A stretch of DNA of 61,783 nucleotides, taken from assembly GCF_011049865.1 (NCBI RefSeq), contig NZ_DRGY01000029.1:1-61783 (forward strand), in the 5' to 3' direction. Shown piece by piece: positions 8,993-17,336 of this stretch. The notes under the pieces were generated by a model. That model saw nothing but the letters and a program-made list of their open reading frames with translations, made no database searches and had not been told where the DNA came from. The position numbers and the translations under genes were made by a program. This stretch comes from Marinobacter antarcticus. Lineage in GTDB: Bacteria; Pseudomonadota; Gammaproteobacteria; Pseudomonadales; Oleiphilaceae. Positions within the stretch are counted from its first letter, which is position 1. Each line of letters begins with the position of its first letter.

Positions 8993-10417
8993 ATGCATAA
9001 TAACAAACACGGCAATAAGCCTCTATCGGCTAGAGCCATTAAGACGATGCGACCTGGCGATAAAGTTAAGGTCGACACTGGAGAAAATACTGGTCTGCGT
9101 GTGACCTGTGGGTCTACCGGTGCCAGGTCGTTCATATATCGCTACCGGAGTCCCGAGACGGGCAAGCTAACTCAAGTCAAGATAGGACGTTACCTTTCGA
9201 TGAGTTTGGCAGAGGCTCGCCTAGAACTTGCTCGGATGAAAGATTTGCGGCGAGATGGTGTATGCATTCGTGCCGAAGCTCAGCGGGAACAAGCACGCCA
9301 GAGTGTAGCAGACGAGCAGAATTAACAGGCGACAGAGGTGGCAGGGTTTACTGTTCGTGACCTAGTTGATCTGTACTTAACTGAAGTGATTGAGGATCGA
9401 GTGGTTGTAGATCACCGCACTGGGTCAAAGAAACGTGTCCCTGGTGCACGAAAACCTAAGGGGCAGGCTAAGACGCGGCGTACGCTATACGGTGATGTTG
9501 AGCGCACCCTGGGAGACCGAAGTGCGGCAGAGCTTCGGCGCAAGCATGTTGTAGAAATGGTGAAATGCATTCTTGACCGGGGTGCGAACGTTCAGGCGGG
9601 GAATGTATTGCGTGAGCTTACTGCCGCCTACGAGTATGCGATTGGCCTTGGCAAGTTCGATGACGATTTTGCGAATCCGGCTTTGTTGGCAAAAGCGAGC
9701 CTGAAGCAAGCTAGGGTGCGGCTTACATCCGTTCGGGGCAAGCGGGTACTGTCTGATGCGGAGTTGAAGGCAGTGCTAGTCTGGCTGCCGGGCTCTGGAT
9801 TCTCGGTAACACAGAAGAACGTCATTCGTCTGACTCTGTGGACTGGGGCTCGCACGGGAGAGGTCTGCCAAGCGCGTTGGTCAGACGTAGATCTTAATCT
9901 AGCAGTTTGGCACATGCGTGACTCTAAGAACGGAGCTGAGCGGTATGTGCAGTTGCCGAGTCACGCTGTTGCCTTTCTTCGTCAGCTTCGTTTGAGCACA
10001 AAGATCTATTTGTTTCCCTCCACGCGGACTGGCTTGTCGATCCAGCAGAAGTCGCTTACCGAGACAAAATGGTATTTGAGGAATTCTGCCAAGGCTCGAA
10101 GCGGCACCTACTTTAAGCCCAGCCAAACCTGGTTCGATAGCATTTCTGACTGGTCTCCACATGACCTGCGCCGTACCGTTCGTACGGGATTGTCCCGTTT
10201 AGGCTGCCGCAATGAGGTGGCTGAGGCAGTCCTTGGGCATTCAAGAAAGGGTATTGAGGGGGCGTATGATTTGCACAACTATGAAGCCGAGTGTAGTGGC
10301 TACAAAGATGGTCTGATCATCTGGAAACCCTTGACGGTGGGGCTCAGTCTTAATGGACGTTATTGTCGGCCTGCCGGAGTATCAGCGTGCGCCCTGTTTG
10401 GTTTTAATCATCTATGA
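8993..10417 (+). pseudogene. Tyrosine-recombinase integrase interrupted by an in-frame stop
   Basis: This is an island-type integrase. Residues 1-110 form the arm-binding DUF4102 domain (Leu-Ser-Ala-Arg-Ala-Ile-Lys, Gly-Leu-Arg-Val, Ile-Gly-Arg-Tyr). A TAA at 9323-9325 stops it. The same frame resumes and can restart at a codon at 9338, giving a 359-residue core-binding and catalytic part. Catalytic residues are visible: Arg in Gly-Ala-Arg-Thr-Gly-Glu, His-Asp-Leu-Arg-Arg-Thr, Gly-His-Ser, and Tyr in Ala-Tyr-Asp-Leu-His. A single base change could explain the stop. The downstream part might be made alone but would lack arm-site binding. Its neighbour is the mutS fragment. Confidence 0.82.
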
Positions 10418-10477
10418 TGGGGAGCTTTACAGCTAAGAAAGTTCAGTCTCTGATCAAAGAAGGTTCACCGGAACGCT

Positions 10478-10768
10478 ATGAACCGCGCCATTGCCAAGCT
10501 ATTCGGTAGGGAGCCGGGAAGAAAGCTGCAGTCAGAGGGGAAGATGGGGAATATCGCCGAGTTTACCGTGCATGACCTGCGACGTACCTGCCGCAGTTTG
10601 TTGTCTGCTGCTAGCGTTCCGGGACATATTGCGGAGCGTTGCCTGAACCATAAGCTGAAGGGCGTCGAGGGTACCTACGACCGTTACGACTACTTTGACG
10701 AGCGGAGAGAGGTCTTGGGCAGAGCGGAAGAGCTGGTTGCGCCAGCCATTGATCACCTGTCTGATTAA
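10478..10768 (+). pseudogene. C-terminal fragment of a second tyrosine integrase
   Basis: About 96 residues match the end of a P4-type integrase: His-Asp-Leu-Arg-Arg-Thr-Cys-Arg, the Cys-Leu-Asn-His-Lys-Leu-Lys-Gly-Val-Glu-Gly-Thr-Tyr-Asp-Arg-Tyr box with the catalytic tyrosine, and a typical tail. The N-terminal domain and the first catalytic arginine are missing, so it is a dead fragment, distinct in sequence from the integrase just upstream. It lies directly beside the algZ-like fragment on the other strand, and probably marks a second integration or deletion event. Confidence 0.8.
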
Positions 10769-10794
10769 CTGTCCGGCAAGTCCATCCTGAGCCT

Positions 10795-11024
10795 GGTGGG
10801 GCAGTCGTCATGATGAGTGCCGCGCTGGTGAGGGTAGTCCATTGCACAAACAGCGACAGGAGTGCGAAATAGTTCCAATCGATCCAGCCGTTACTGGCCT
10901 GAACAACGGCCAGCACCAGGAGCTCGCTGGTAATAAGCAGTATGAATACCGACCGTACCCGGCAAAGGTCCGGCACGAAAAAACCTTGCATCACGGCTGC
11001 CGACACAGCCCTGGGGCGTCGCAT
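10795..11024 (-). pseudogene. 5' fragment of an AlgZ/FimS-like sensor kinase gene
   Basis: Read on the minus strand, about 75 codons resemble the N-terminus of AlgZ (LytS-type histidine kinase): Phe-Phe-Val-Pro-Asp-Leu-Cys, a membrane segment Leu-Leu-Ile-Thr-Ser-Glu-Leu-Leu-Val-Leu, and Leu-Leu-Ser-Leu-Phe-Val-Gln-Trp. Similarity stops near 10795 and the frame continues into unrelated DNA by the integrase fragment. The kinase and ATPase domains are missing. Like the mutS piece, this is the beginning of a conserved chromosomal gene joined to a recombinase remnant. The identification rests on one membrane region, so it is moderate. Confidence 0.55.
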
Positions 11025-11026
11025 TT

Positions 11027-11587
11027 TTATGGAATCAGCGCGTAGCCACGATTGCCGTAGATGACCAGGTCGCTAAGCGCAGACAGGGCAATATCCACGT
11101 TGGGATCTACCCAAGCCTGATCAAAACCGTGCCCGGCCAGCGCCTGACCGCAGACATGCACCTTGACCCCTGCATTGCGCAGCGCGGCGATGAGCTCTCT
11201 ATTGGGGTTTTTCTGGCCGAAGCGTTTATTGTATTGCGCATCGTTCAGCACGCTCGGTGTTGCCGGGCCGTAAATCACTGCCACGAAATCGCGCTTGGCC
11301 TGGGGCACTCCGGCGGACGCGAATAGGTTGACCGCTCTGGCGACACGCTCAAGATCGGGGTTGGGCTGGCCCCTATCCTTGGCTTTCCTGGTGACGCTGA
11401 ACGCGGCTTTGTGTGTTTGATCCAGCGCTGGCTGGTTGACTGCATCGGGCAGGGGTTGGATGCGCCCGAAGTTTTCGATCTCCGGATACTGCCAGTCGGG
11501 ATTGCTCGTGCTGCCGGCAGCCCCAGCAGTTATGGGCGCGACTGTCAGTGCTAGTAGCATCGCCATCGCATATATAAGTTTTTTCAT
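11027..11587 (-). CDS. Periplasmic DsrE-family protein
   Basis: The product has a clear signal peptide (Met-Lys-Lys-Leu-Ile then an Ala/Leu-rich core ending Ala-Gly-Ala-Ala-Gly). I therefore start at the ATG at 11587 rather than 14 codons upstream; a GGAGTG site lies upstream. The mature domain resembles the DsrE/DsrF fold: Val-Ile-Tyr-Gly-Pro-Ala-Thr, then Ala-Gly-Val-Lys-Val-His-Val-Cys-Gly-Gln-Ala-Leu-Ala with one cysteine. Cytoplasmic DsrE proteins carry sulfur on such a cysteine; a periplasmic version next to Dsb proteins suggests a thiol or sulfur-relay role, but this is inference. It is the last gene of the minus-strand dsb operon. Confidence 0.72.
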   Translation of the reverse strand: MKKLIYAMAMLLALTVAPITAGAAGSTSNPDWQYPEIENFGRIQPLPDAVNQPALDQTHKAAFSVTRKAKDRGQPNPDLERVARAVNLFASAGVPQAKRDFVAVIYGPATPSVLNDAQYNKRFGQKNPNRELIAALRNAGVKVHVCGQALAGHGFDQAWVDPNVDIALSALSDLVIYGNRGYALIP

Positions 11588-11653
11588 CGAGACACTCCGG
11601 GAATATTGGAAGATTAGGTATGTCACCAAGTACTTATTCGGTATACCTCGTGA

Positions 11654-12460
11654 TCAGGGTTTGGGCCCACCGAGTATCCTCTCAACCTCGTTGCCCTGTG
11701 GCAAGCCCTGCTTGACGCCGACCTCGCCGTTATCGTTCTTGTAAACAATCGTAGGGGTTGCAAAATAACCCAGCGACTTCATCAGGTCGTTGTTTGCGGC
11801 GATTTTTTCTCGCGCCGCGGCCGGGATATCCTTCGCGACCTGTATGCCGCCCTGGTCGTAGTTGTGCTGCGAAACCGCGAACGCTTCGCTGGGATCGTCA
11901 GCGGCCAGAATCGTGGCGGCTTTGGGCGCACTGTCTGCCATGAGGATGCCGACCATTACATGGCGGAGCTGGACCTCGCCGGCGTCAACCCACGGCCGTG
12001 CGAGCTGCCAGAATTTGTGGCAGTACGGGCAGTTGGGATCGGTGAATTCATAGACAATCACCTCAGCATCTTCGCTACCGTCGCGCACCCAGTGACTTGA
12101 TTCGAGCTGTGCCCAGGCCTTTTCGGCTTGCGGGCCGGAGACGATGCGCTGGAGTGGCTCGGCCGTCAAATCTTTGCCTTGGCTATCGATGAGCGTGCCC
12201 AGAACGGCGTACTCGCTGTCCTCAGTTAGATAGATCGCCATTGGTCGGCCCTGGAAGGTTGCAGCATAGCCGGTCAGGCCGGACGGCGCATCGAATGAGC
12301 CCACGATTTCAAGACCGCGATCGGCCATTGAGGCGATAGGCTCGGGAAGTTTGGTGCCGGATGCATTCGGTGTGTCCGCCCAGGTTGCGGCCGTATAGGC
12401 GCTGGCGACCAGGGCCGCGACTGGGATCGTGAGTAATGCGCGGGTCAATAGCTTTTTCAT
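11654..12460 (-). CDS. dsbG: DsbG/DsbC-like periplasmic thiol:disulfide protein
   Basis: A signal peptide (residues 1 to about 28) leads to a DsbC/DsbG-type protein of 268 residues: a small N-terminal dimerisation-like region (to about 95), then a thioredoxin fold with active site Asp-Pro-Asn-Cys-Pro-Tyr-Cys-His near residue 145. The cis-proline loop is Gly-Tyr-Phe-Ala-Thr-Pro-Thr. DsbG proteins keep single cysteines reduced or isomerise disulfides, with electrons from DsbD, which is encoded two genes upstream. The start overlaps the tlpA-like gene by 4 bases, showing translational coupling. Confidence 0.85.
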   Translation of the reverse strand: MKKLLTRALLTIPVAALVASAYTAATWADTPNASGTKLPEPIASMADRGLEIVGSFDAPSGLTGYAATFQGRPMAIYLTEDSEYAVLGTLIDSQGKDLTAEPLQRIVSGPQAEKAWAQLESSHWVRDGSEDAEVIVYEFTDPNCPYCHKFWQLARPWVDAGEVQLRHVMVGILMADSAPKAATILAADDPSEAFAVSQHNYDQGGIQVAKDIPAAAREKIAANNDLMKSLGYFATPTIVYKNDNGEVGVKQGLPQGNEVERILGGPKP

Positions 12461-13311
12461 GGGAGTTCCTTTGCTTGAGTTGATTCGGTGGATGGCAGAT
12501 CGAAGCGCTCGAGCGCCCGCGACAGCGTAGCTTTCGAAAGTTGACCGAGATGGCTGTCGACCAGCCGGCCGTTGGCGTTATAGAACAGCGTCATCGGTAG
12601 TGCAGCAGACCCCGCTTGGCTACCGATTCCGCCGCGAGGGTCGCGTACCACGTGATCCATATCGAGCTGCATCTGATCCATGAACTTGCGGATCGTGGAA
12701 ACGACTTCGCGCTGGTTGGCAAAAACGAACAGAACGTCGGTTCGTTCGTCCTGCGCTTGCTCCAGAACGGGCATCTCTTCGCGACAGGGCGGGCACCAGG
12801 TCGCCCAGAGGTTGACCACCATCGGTCGATTGCCTGCACTTTGCTGCAGGCTTGCCAAATCGGTGGGCGTGCCTTCGAGTGTGTACAACTCGGTCTCCGG
12901 TGGTTGACTCGCCTGGTTTTCGATCAAGCTCAGTGCCCCGCCGGTCAGTCCCCAGGCGAGCCCGCCAGCGAAAAGCGCCACGCCCAGTGGGCCTCGCAAC
13001 GACGGTTGTCGGGCCGCAAGGTAAATGGCATAAAAGCCGATCACGATCAGGCTAGGGACCATCTCGAAGCCGCCATCGCGGATATCGATCCACGCAAGCG
13101 GATCCAGACCGTAGCTTGGATAATAATGCACGACGAATGCGATACGCGCGGTCACAAAGCCCAGGAAGGCGAGATTGAATAAGGTGTCTCCGATGGCCAA
13201 GTCGCGTCGGCGGGCGGCGAGCTTGCCCGCGATCAGCGCGACCACAAAGGCGACTATGATTAACCCTTGGCCAACGGAAATTGCCAGCGGGCCGAGATTT
13301 AATGACAGCAT
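12457..13311 (-). CDS. Membrane-anchored TlpA/ResA-like thioredoxin
   Basis: The first 150 residues form about four hydrophobic segments, with a weak look of the Lgt membrane fold. They are followed by a periplasmic thioredoxin domain with Ala-Thr-Trp-Cys-Pro-Pro-Cys-Arg-Glu-Glu-Met-Pro near residue 172 and an Ala-Leu-Pro-Met-Thr cis-proline loop. Such proteins reduce specific periplasmic cysteines, for instance in cytochrome c or copper-handling proteins. It lies between dsbD and dsbG with overlapping stop and start codons on both sides, so the three form one redox unit. The fused membrane part is an uncommon arrangement. Confidence 0.8.
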   Translation of the reverse strand: MLSLNLGPLAISVGQGLIIVAFVVALIAGKLAARRRDLAIGDTLFNLAFLGFVTARIAFVVHYYPSYGLDPLAWIDIRDGGFEMVPSLIVIGFYAIYLAARQPSLRGPLGVALFAGGLAWGLTGGALSLIENQASQPPETELYTLEGTPTDLASLQQSAGNRPMVVNLWATWCPPCREEMPVLEQAQDERTDVLFVFANQREVVSTIRKFMDQMQLDMDHVVRDPRGGIGSQAGSAALPMTLFYNANGRLVDSHLGQLSKATLSRALERFDLPSTESTQAKELP

Positions 13312-15182
13312 CAGAGGGCACTCTTGGCGCGAGATAAATGTTGCATGAATTCATCCGCACTTAGTTCGCCGACCACACGCGCTGCGCGCCGCTCCCGACC
13401 GTCCGGGTCGATCAGCAAAATGGTGGGCGGGCCGATGATACCGAATTGCTGCATCAGCGCACGATCGGTAGTGTCATTTTTGGTCACGTCTGGCCGTAAC
13501 AGCTGGAAATTACCGAGCGCCTGCTGAACTTCGGAATTGCCGAAAACTTCTTTCTCGATGACTTTGCAGGAAATACACCAGTCCGCATAGAAATCCACCA
13601 GCGTCCACTGGCCGTTCGCGGAGGCTTTATCGACCTTCGTCTCGAGATCGCCGAGATCGACCACGCCTTCGAAGCGGTCCATGAAATCGCCTTGTCCGGC
13701 GGATGCGGTGTTCCCAGTGGCCAGCGTGACAGGTGTCGATGCAAACGCCAGCGGCTGTTGGATGCTGTCGGCACCACCGGCCGCACCGATGACAAGCAAA
13801 CCACCCCATAGGCCGATCAATAACCCGGCGATACGCGAGATCATGCGCGTGGGTGCAGTCGGTGTCGCTGCGTGCACTGCGAGCTGGTAGAGGGTGATGC
13901 CAATAGCGACCAACCAGGCTCCCCATAGGCCAAGAACGACGTTGTCCGCTACCACGCGCTCGACGAACCAGATCGCGGTGCCCAGCATCACGAAACCGAA
14001 GACTACCTTAACGCCGGTCATCCAAGTGCCAGGCTTGGGCAACAGGTGGGAGCCGACACTGCCCACGAGCACCAGCGGCGCGCCCATGCCCAGGCCCAGC
14101 ACGAACAGCGCGCTACCACCCAATACTACGTTGCCGCTGTCGGCGATATACAGCAGCGCACCGGCCAGCGGCGCAGTCATGCAGGGACCCACCAGCAGCG
14201 CCGATAACACGCCGAGAATCGCGGCACCTCCCAGGCTGCCACCGGATTGGCGATTGCTGGCGTTGTTGAGCCGATCCCGCAGGCCAGCCGGCAGTTGCAG
14301 TTCGTAGACCCCGAACATAGACAAAGCCAGGGCGACAAAGACCAGTGCGAAAGCGCCCAGTACCCAAGGCGTCTGCATGATCGCCTGCAGGCTGGCGCCT
14401 GCCAGGGCCGCAGCCACACCAAGCAGCGCGTAGGTCGCTGCCATAGGTAGCACGTACGCCACCGAGAGCACGAATCCGCGCTTGCCGCGGGCACCGCTGC
14501 CCACGATCAGGCTGGTCAGGATCGGCACCATCGGTAATACGCAGGGGGTGAACACAAGCAGCAACCCGAGACCGAAAAATATGGCAAGTACCCAGGCGGT
14601 ATTGCCATCGGCGAGACCCGCTGCCAAAGATTGATCCTCGCCGAGCGCGGGCCTACTGGTTGACTCGTCGCCGGTGGGTGCTGCGGTTGCCGAGCTAGCG
14701 CCGCCGCTGCCACCACCTATGTTGTAGTCAGAGAGGTTAAGTGTCGCCCGTTGCGGTGGATAACACAGCCCGGCTTCGGCACAGCCCTGCCAGGCAATAT
14801 TCAGCGTTTGTGCCTGGCCGGGGTCAACGGTAACCGCTACCTGATCGTAATACACCTCGGACTCGCCGAAGAACTCGTCTTCGATCGGCTTGCCGTCGGG
14901 AATCCGGACGTCGGTGACCGGCTGGGGCTCGCCCTCGAATTTGAGTTGATGGCGATACAGGTAATAGTCTGGTGCAATGTCCCAGGTGATCGTTAGCGTA
15001 TCGTCGGCGTTGGCCGAAACGTCATACGAAAAAGCCTGTTCGACCGGCAGAAAGTCACTGTTACTCATTTGAGCCAAGGTAGAGGTTGCGAGGAGCAACA
15101 TGGCCAGGAGTGCAACAACTCGAATTCTAAGGTTTTTTATCGTGTGAAACAGCAACAAGCCTATAGGCGCGACTTTATTCAT
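13311..15182 (-). CDS. dsbD: Thiol:disulfide interchange protein DsbD
   Basis: DsbD carries electrons from cytoplasmic thioredoxin across the inner membrane to periplasmic partners. The start at 15182 is chosen for its AGAGG site and the signal peptide behind it; a longer frame adds 28 unlikely residues. Order: signal peptide, N-terminal periplasmic domain with the reactive Cys pair (Cys-Ala-Glu-Ala-Gly-Leu-Cys-Tyr-Pro-Pro), eight membrane segments with Phe-Thr-Pro-Cys-Val-Leu-Pro-Met and Gly-Pro-Cys-Met-Thr-Ala-Pro, and a C-terminal thioredoxin domain with Asp-Trp-Cys-Ile-Ser-Cys-Lys. All six cysteines are present. It heads the operon, divergent from the response regulator. Confidence 0.93.
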   Translation of the reverse strand: MNKVAPIGLLLFHTIKNLRIRVVALLAMLLLATSTLAQMSNSDFLPVEQAFSYDVSANADDTLTITWDIAPDYYLYRHQLKFEGEPQPVTDVRIPDGKPIEDEFFGESEVYYDQVAVTVDPGQAQTLNIAWQGCAEAGLCYPPQRATLNLSDYNIGGGSGGASSATAAPTGDESTSRPALGEDQSLAAGLADGNTAWVLAIFFGLGLLLVFTPCVLPMVPILTSLIVGSGARGKRGFVLSVAYVLPMAATYALLGVAAALAGASLQAIMQTPWVLGAFALVFVALALSMFGVYELQLPAGLRDRLNNASNRQSGGSLGGAAILGVLSALLVGPCMTAPLAGALLYIADSGNVVLGGSALFVLGLGMGAPLVLVGSVGSHLLPKPGTWMTGVKVVFGFVMLGTAIWFVERVVADNVVLGLWGAWLVAIGITLYQLAVHAATPTAPTRMISRIAGLLIGLWGGLLVIGAAGGADSIQQPLAFASTPVTLATGNTASAGQGDFMDRFEGVVDLGDLETKVDKASANGQWTLVDFYADWCISCKVIEKEVFGNSEVQQALGNFQLLRPDVTKNDTTDRALMQQFGIIGPPTILLIDPDGRERRAARVVGELSADEFMQHLSRAKSAL

Positions 15183-15225
15183 AGAAACAACCTCTGGGAT
15201 TTGTGTGCAATGGTGGCTCATTCGA

Positions 15226-15242
15226 ATTAAGTCAGGATTAAG
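15226..15242 (+). promoter_or_regulatory. Response-regulator box ATTAAG-N5-ATTAAG
   Basis: A perfect direct repeat of ATTAAG with 5-base spacing (11-bp period) lies in the divergent region between dsbD and the response regulator. It matches the (C/A)TTAAG-N5-(C/A)TTAAG pattern bound by PmrA/QseB-type OmpR-family regulators. A TATACT hexamer at 15287-15292 could be the -10 of the regulator gene. The box is 44 bases upstream of the dsbD start, so one regulator could govern both directions. Binding is inferred. Confidence 0.6.
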
Positions 15243-15318
15243 AGCGTCAGAATTCGCCGAGTTCATGCCGGCTTAATCTTGGCCGGTATACTAAAGCCAC
15301 ATTGAACGAGGACACCTC

Positions 15319-16005
15319 ATGCATGTATTGCTGATCGAAGACGATGAACTGGTGGGGTCGGGCATTCGCACCGGTCTTGAACTCGCGGGCTTTACGGTTG
15401 ACTGGTTCACACGCGCCGCGGAAGCTCGGGAGGCGCTGGCCAATCTGGACAGCGATATCGTCGTGCTCGATCTTGGCCTGCCGGATGAAGATGGATTGAC
15501 GCTGCTATGTGAATGGCGCGCGCAGGGTTTGATCGTGCCCGTACTGGTGTTGACCGCTCGTGATGCGGTCGCTGATCGGGTCGCAGGCCTAGAAGTCGGT
15601 GCTGACGACTATCTGTTGAAGCCCTTCGACCTCGATGAGTTAACGGCTCGTTTACAGGCATTGCTGCGTCGCGCGGCCGGTCGCGCACGACCGCTTATTG
15701 AGCATGGCCCCGTGTGTATCGACTCCAGTAGTCGCCGAGTTTGGCGTGATGGCCTTGAGGTTGGGCTTACGCGACGTGAATTTACGCTGCTGCAAAAACT
15801 GCTCAACGCGCGTGGTGGGATTCTCGATATCGAACAGATCAAGGACAGCCTCTACGGCCTGGATACCGAAGTGGAAAGCAACGCGGTAAACGTCCATATC
15901 TATCACCTGCGCCGCAAGCTTGGTACAGGGTTGATCCGTACCGTGCGCGGGCTGGGTTACCGGCTTGGCGACCCCGGCGACCTCGACAGCGGCGGCCCGA
16001 AATGA
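15319..16005 (+). CDS. OmpR-family response regulator (QseB/PmrA-like)
   Basis: The 228-residue protein has a receiver domain with acidic pocket Glu-Asp-Asp (7-9), phospho-acceptor Asp51 (Val-Leu-Asp-Leu-Gly-Leu-Pro) and Lys in Leu-Lys-Pro-Phe. A winged-helix domain follows (Leu-Thr-Arg-Arg-Glu-Phe-Thr-Leu-Leu, then Asn-Ala-Val-Asn-Val-His-Ile-Tyr-His-Leu-Arg-Arg-Lys). This is the QseB/PmrA branch, which often binds TTAAG repeats like the one upstream. Its stop overlaps the kinase start (ATGA). Divergence from dsbD and the shared box suggest it controls the thiol-redox operon. Confidence 0.9.
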   Translation: MHVLLIEDDELVGSGIRTGLELAGFTVDWFTRAAEAREALANLDSDIVVLDLGLPDEDGLTLLCEWRAQGLIVPVLVLTARDAVADRVAGLEVGADDYLLKPFDLDELTARLQALLRRAAGRARPLIEHGPVCIDSSSRRVWRDGLEVGLTRREFTLLQKLLNARGGILDIEQIKDSLYGLDTEVESNAVNVHIYHLRRKLGTGLIRTVRGLGYRLGDPGDLDSGGPK

Positions 16006-17333
16006 GCCTGCGCCGGCGACTGCTGCTCACCCTTGGACTGTCGTTTTGTGTGCTTTGGGCGCTTGCTGCTGCGTGGCTTTACAGCGATCTGCGTGGTCAG
16101 ATGCGTCAGACGCTCGATCAGCGCCTGGCAGCGTCAGCGCGCATGGTGGCAGGCTTGGTAGCTCAGTTGCCAGAAGATGCTTGGACTCGGGCTGCCGAAC
16201 CCATGATATCGATTCCGCAAAGCAGCGGTGTGGCCTGCCAGATAAGCTCACCAGCAGGCGAAGTGCTGATGCGCACGCACGGTGATTTCGCCGGACAGTT
16301 TGATGCGCCCGAGGCAGGATTCGTTAATCGGGAAATCGACGGCCAGCGCTGGCGAGTCTTCACCTACATCCAGAATGGGCTACGCATCACTACTGCAGAC
16401 CTGCTGGCCGAGCGGGTGATGCTGCAGCGCAACATCGTTGTTGTCGCCGCGCTGCCGTTCGTGGTGGCGCTGCTGGGCAGCCTTTTGACGCTTTGGTTTG
16501 GTATTCGTCGAGGGCTTCGGCCGCTCGAACACCTTCGTAGCGAGCTCGCGCGCCGTGATCCGGAAACGCTGACCCCGGTCACTATTGTGGATGCGCCCGC
16601 CGAACTCGAGCCCGTGGTCGACACCCTTAATCGACTGCTGATGCGTACTCGCGAGGCGCTGAGGCGTGAGCAGCGTTTTACCAGTGACGCGGCGCATGAA
16701 CTGCGCACACCGCTGACTGCTATCAAAACGCATGTCCAGCTGGCGTCGAGAGTGCCGGCGGATCAGATGCATGAGGCGATGTCTCGTGCCGAAGCCGGTA
16801 TTGCGCGCCTGCAACGTACTCTCGATCAGTTACTGATGCTCGCGCGACTTGAGGTCGACCAGGCGGGCAATAATAGGGCTCAAGTGAACAGCACATCGAT
16901 CGTAGAGACAGCGCTGGCAGATCTGGTGAGCCGTGAGCGCGTAGTTATGGTTGAGCACGACAGCGAATCCGTGGCTGTAGGAGTGCCCTATGAGTTAGCC
17001 GCGGCGGCGCTTCGTAATTTGCTTGAAAACGCCCTGAGACATACGCACGGCGACGAACCGGTAGCGCTTGAGGTGCAGGCAGGGCTTCGTGAGGTCGTAT
17101 TCACGATACGTGACCGTGGCGATTGGCCGGCTGAGCAAAGCACGCACAATCTAACCCAGCGTTTCTGGCGGCATGGTCGCGGCCAGGGCGATAGACAAGG
17201 TAGCGGGCTGGGGCTGGCGATTGTGGCCACTATTACCGAACGCTACGGTGGAGCGCTGGAGTTTACAGCGCGGGACGGTGGTGGGCTATTGGCGCGCCTT
17301 TCGCTGCCGGCCAAAGATCACAATGCGCGCTAA
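16002..17333 (+). CDS. Sensor histidine kinase (QseC-like)
   Basis: This is a 443-residue inner-membrane kinase with two membrane segments (about 10-30 and 145-165) flanking a periplasmic sensor of roughly 110 residues. A HAMP-like linker follows, then the H-box Ala-Ala-His-Glu-Leu-Arg-Thr-Pro-Leu near residue 230, the N-box Asn-Leu-Leu-Glu-Asn-Ala-Leu-Arg-His near 340, and glycine boxes (Gly-Ser-Gly-Leu-Gly-Leu). The sensor domain contains a single cysteine (Gly-Val-Ala-Cys-Gln-Ile), so a redox or metal signal is possible but unproven. It is coupled to the response regulator and followed by the lnt-like gene after 3 bases. Confidence 0.88.
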   Translation: MSLRRRLLLTLGLSFCVLWALAAAWLYSDLRGQMRQTLDQRLAASARMVAGLVAQLPEDAWTRAAEPMISIPQSSGVACQISSPAGEVLMRTHGDFAGQFDAPEAGFVNREIDGQRWRVFTYIQNGLRITTADLLAERVMLQRNIVVVAALPFVVALLGSLLTLWFGIRRGLRPLEHLRSELARRDPETLTPVTIVDAPAELEPVVDTLNRLLMRTREALRREQRFTSDAAHELRTPLTAIKTHVQLASRVPADQMHEAMSRAEAGIARLQRTLDQLLMLARLEVDQAGNNRAQVNSTSIVETALADLVSRERVVMVEHDSESVAVGVPYELAAAALRNLLENALRHTHGDEPVALEVQAGLREVVFTIRDRGDWPAEQSTHNLTQRFWRHGRGQGDRQGSGLGLAIVATITERYGGALEFTARDGGGLLARLSLPAKDHNAR

Positions 17334-17336
17334 TCC

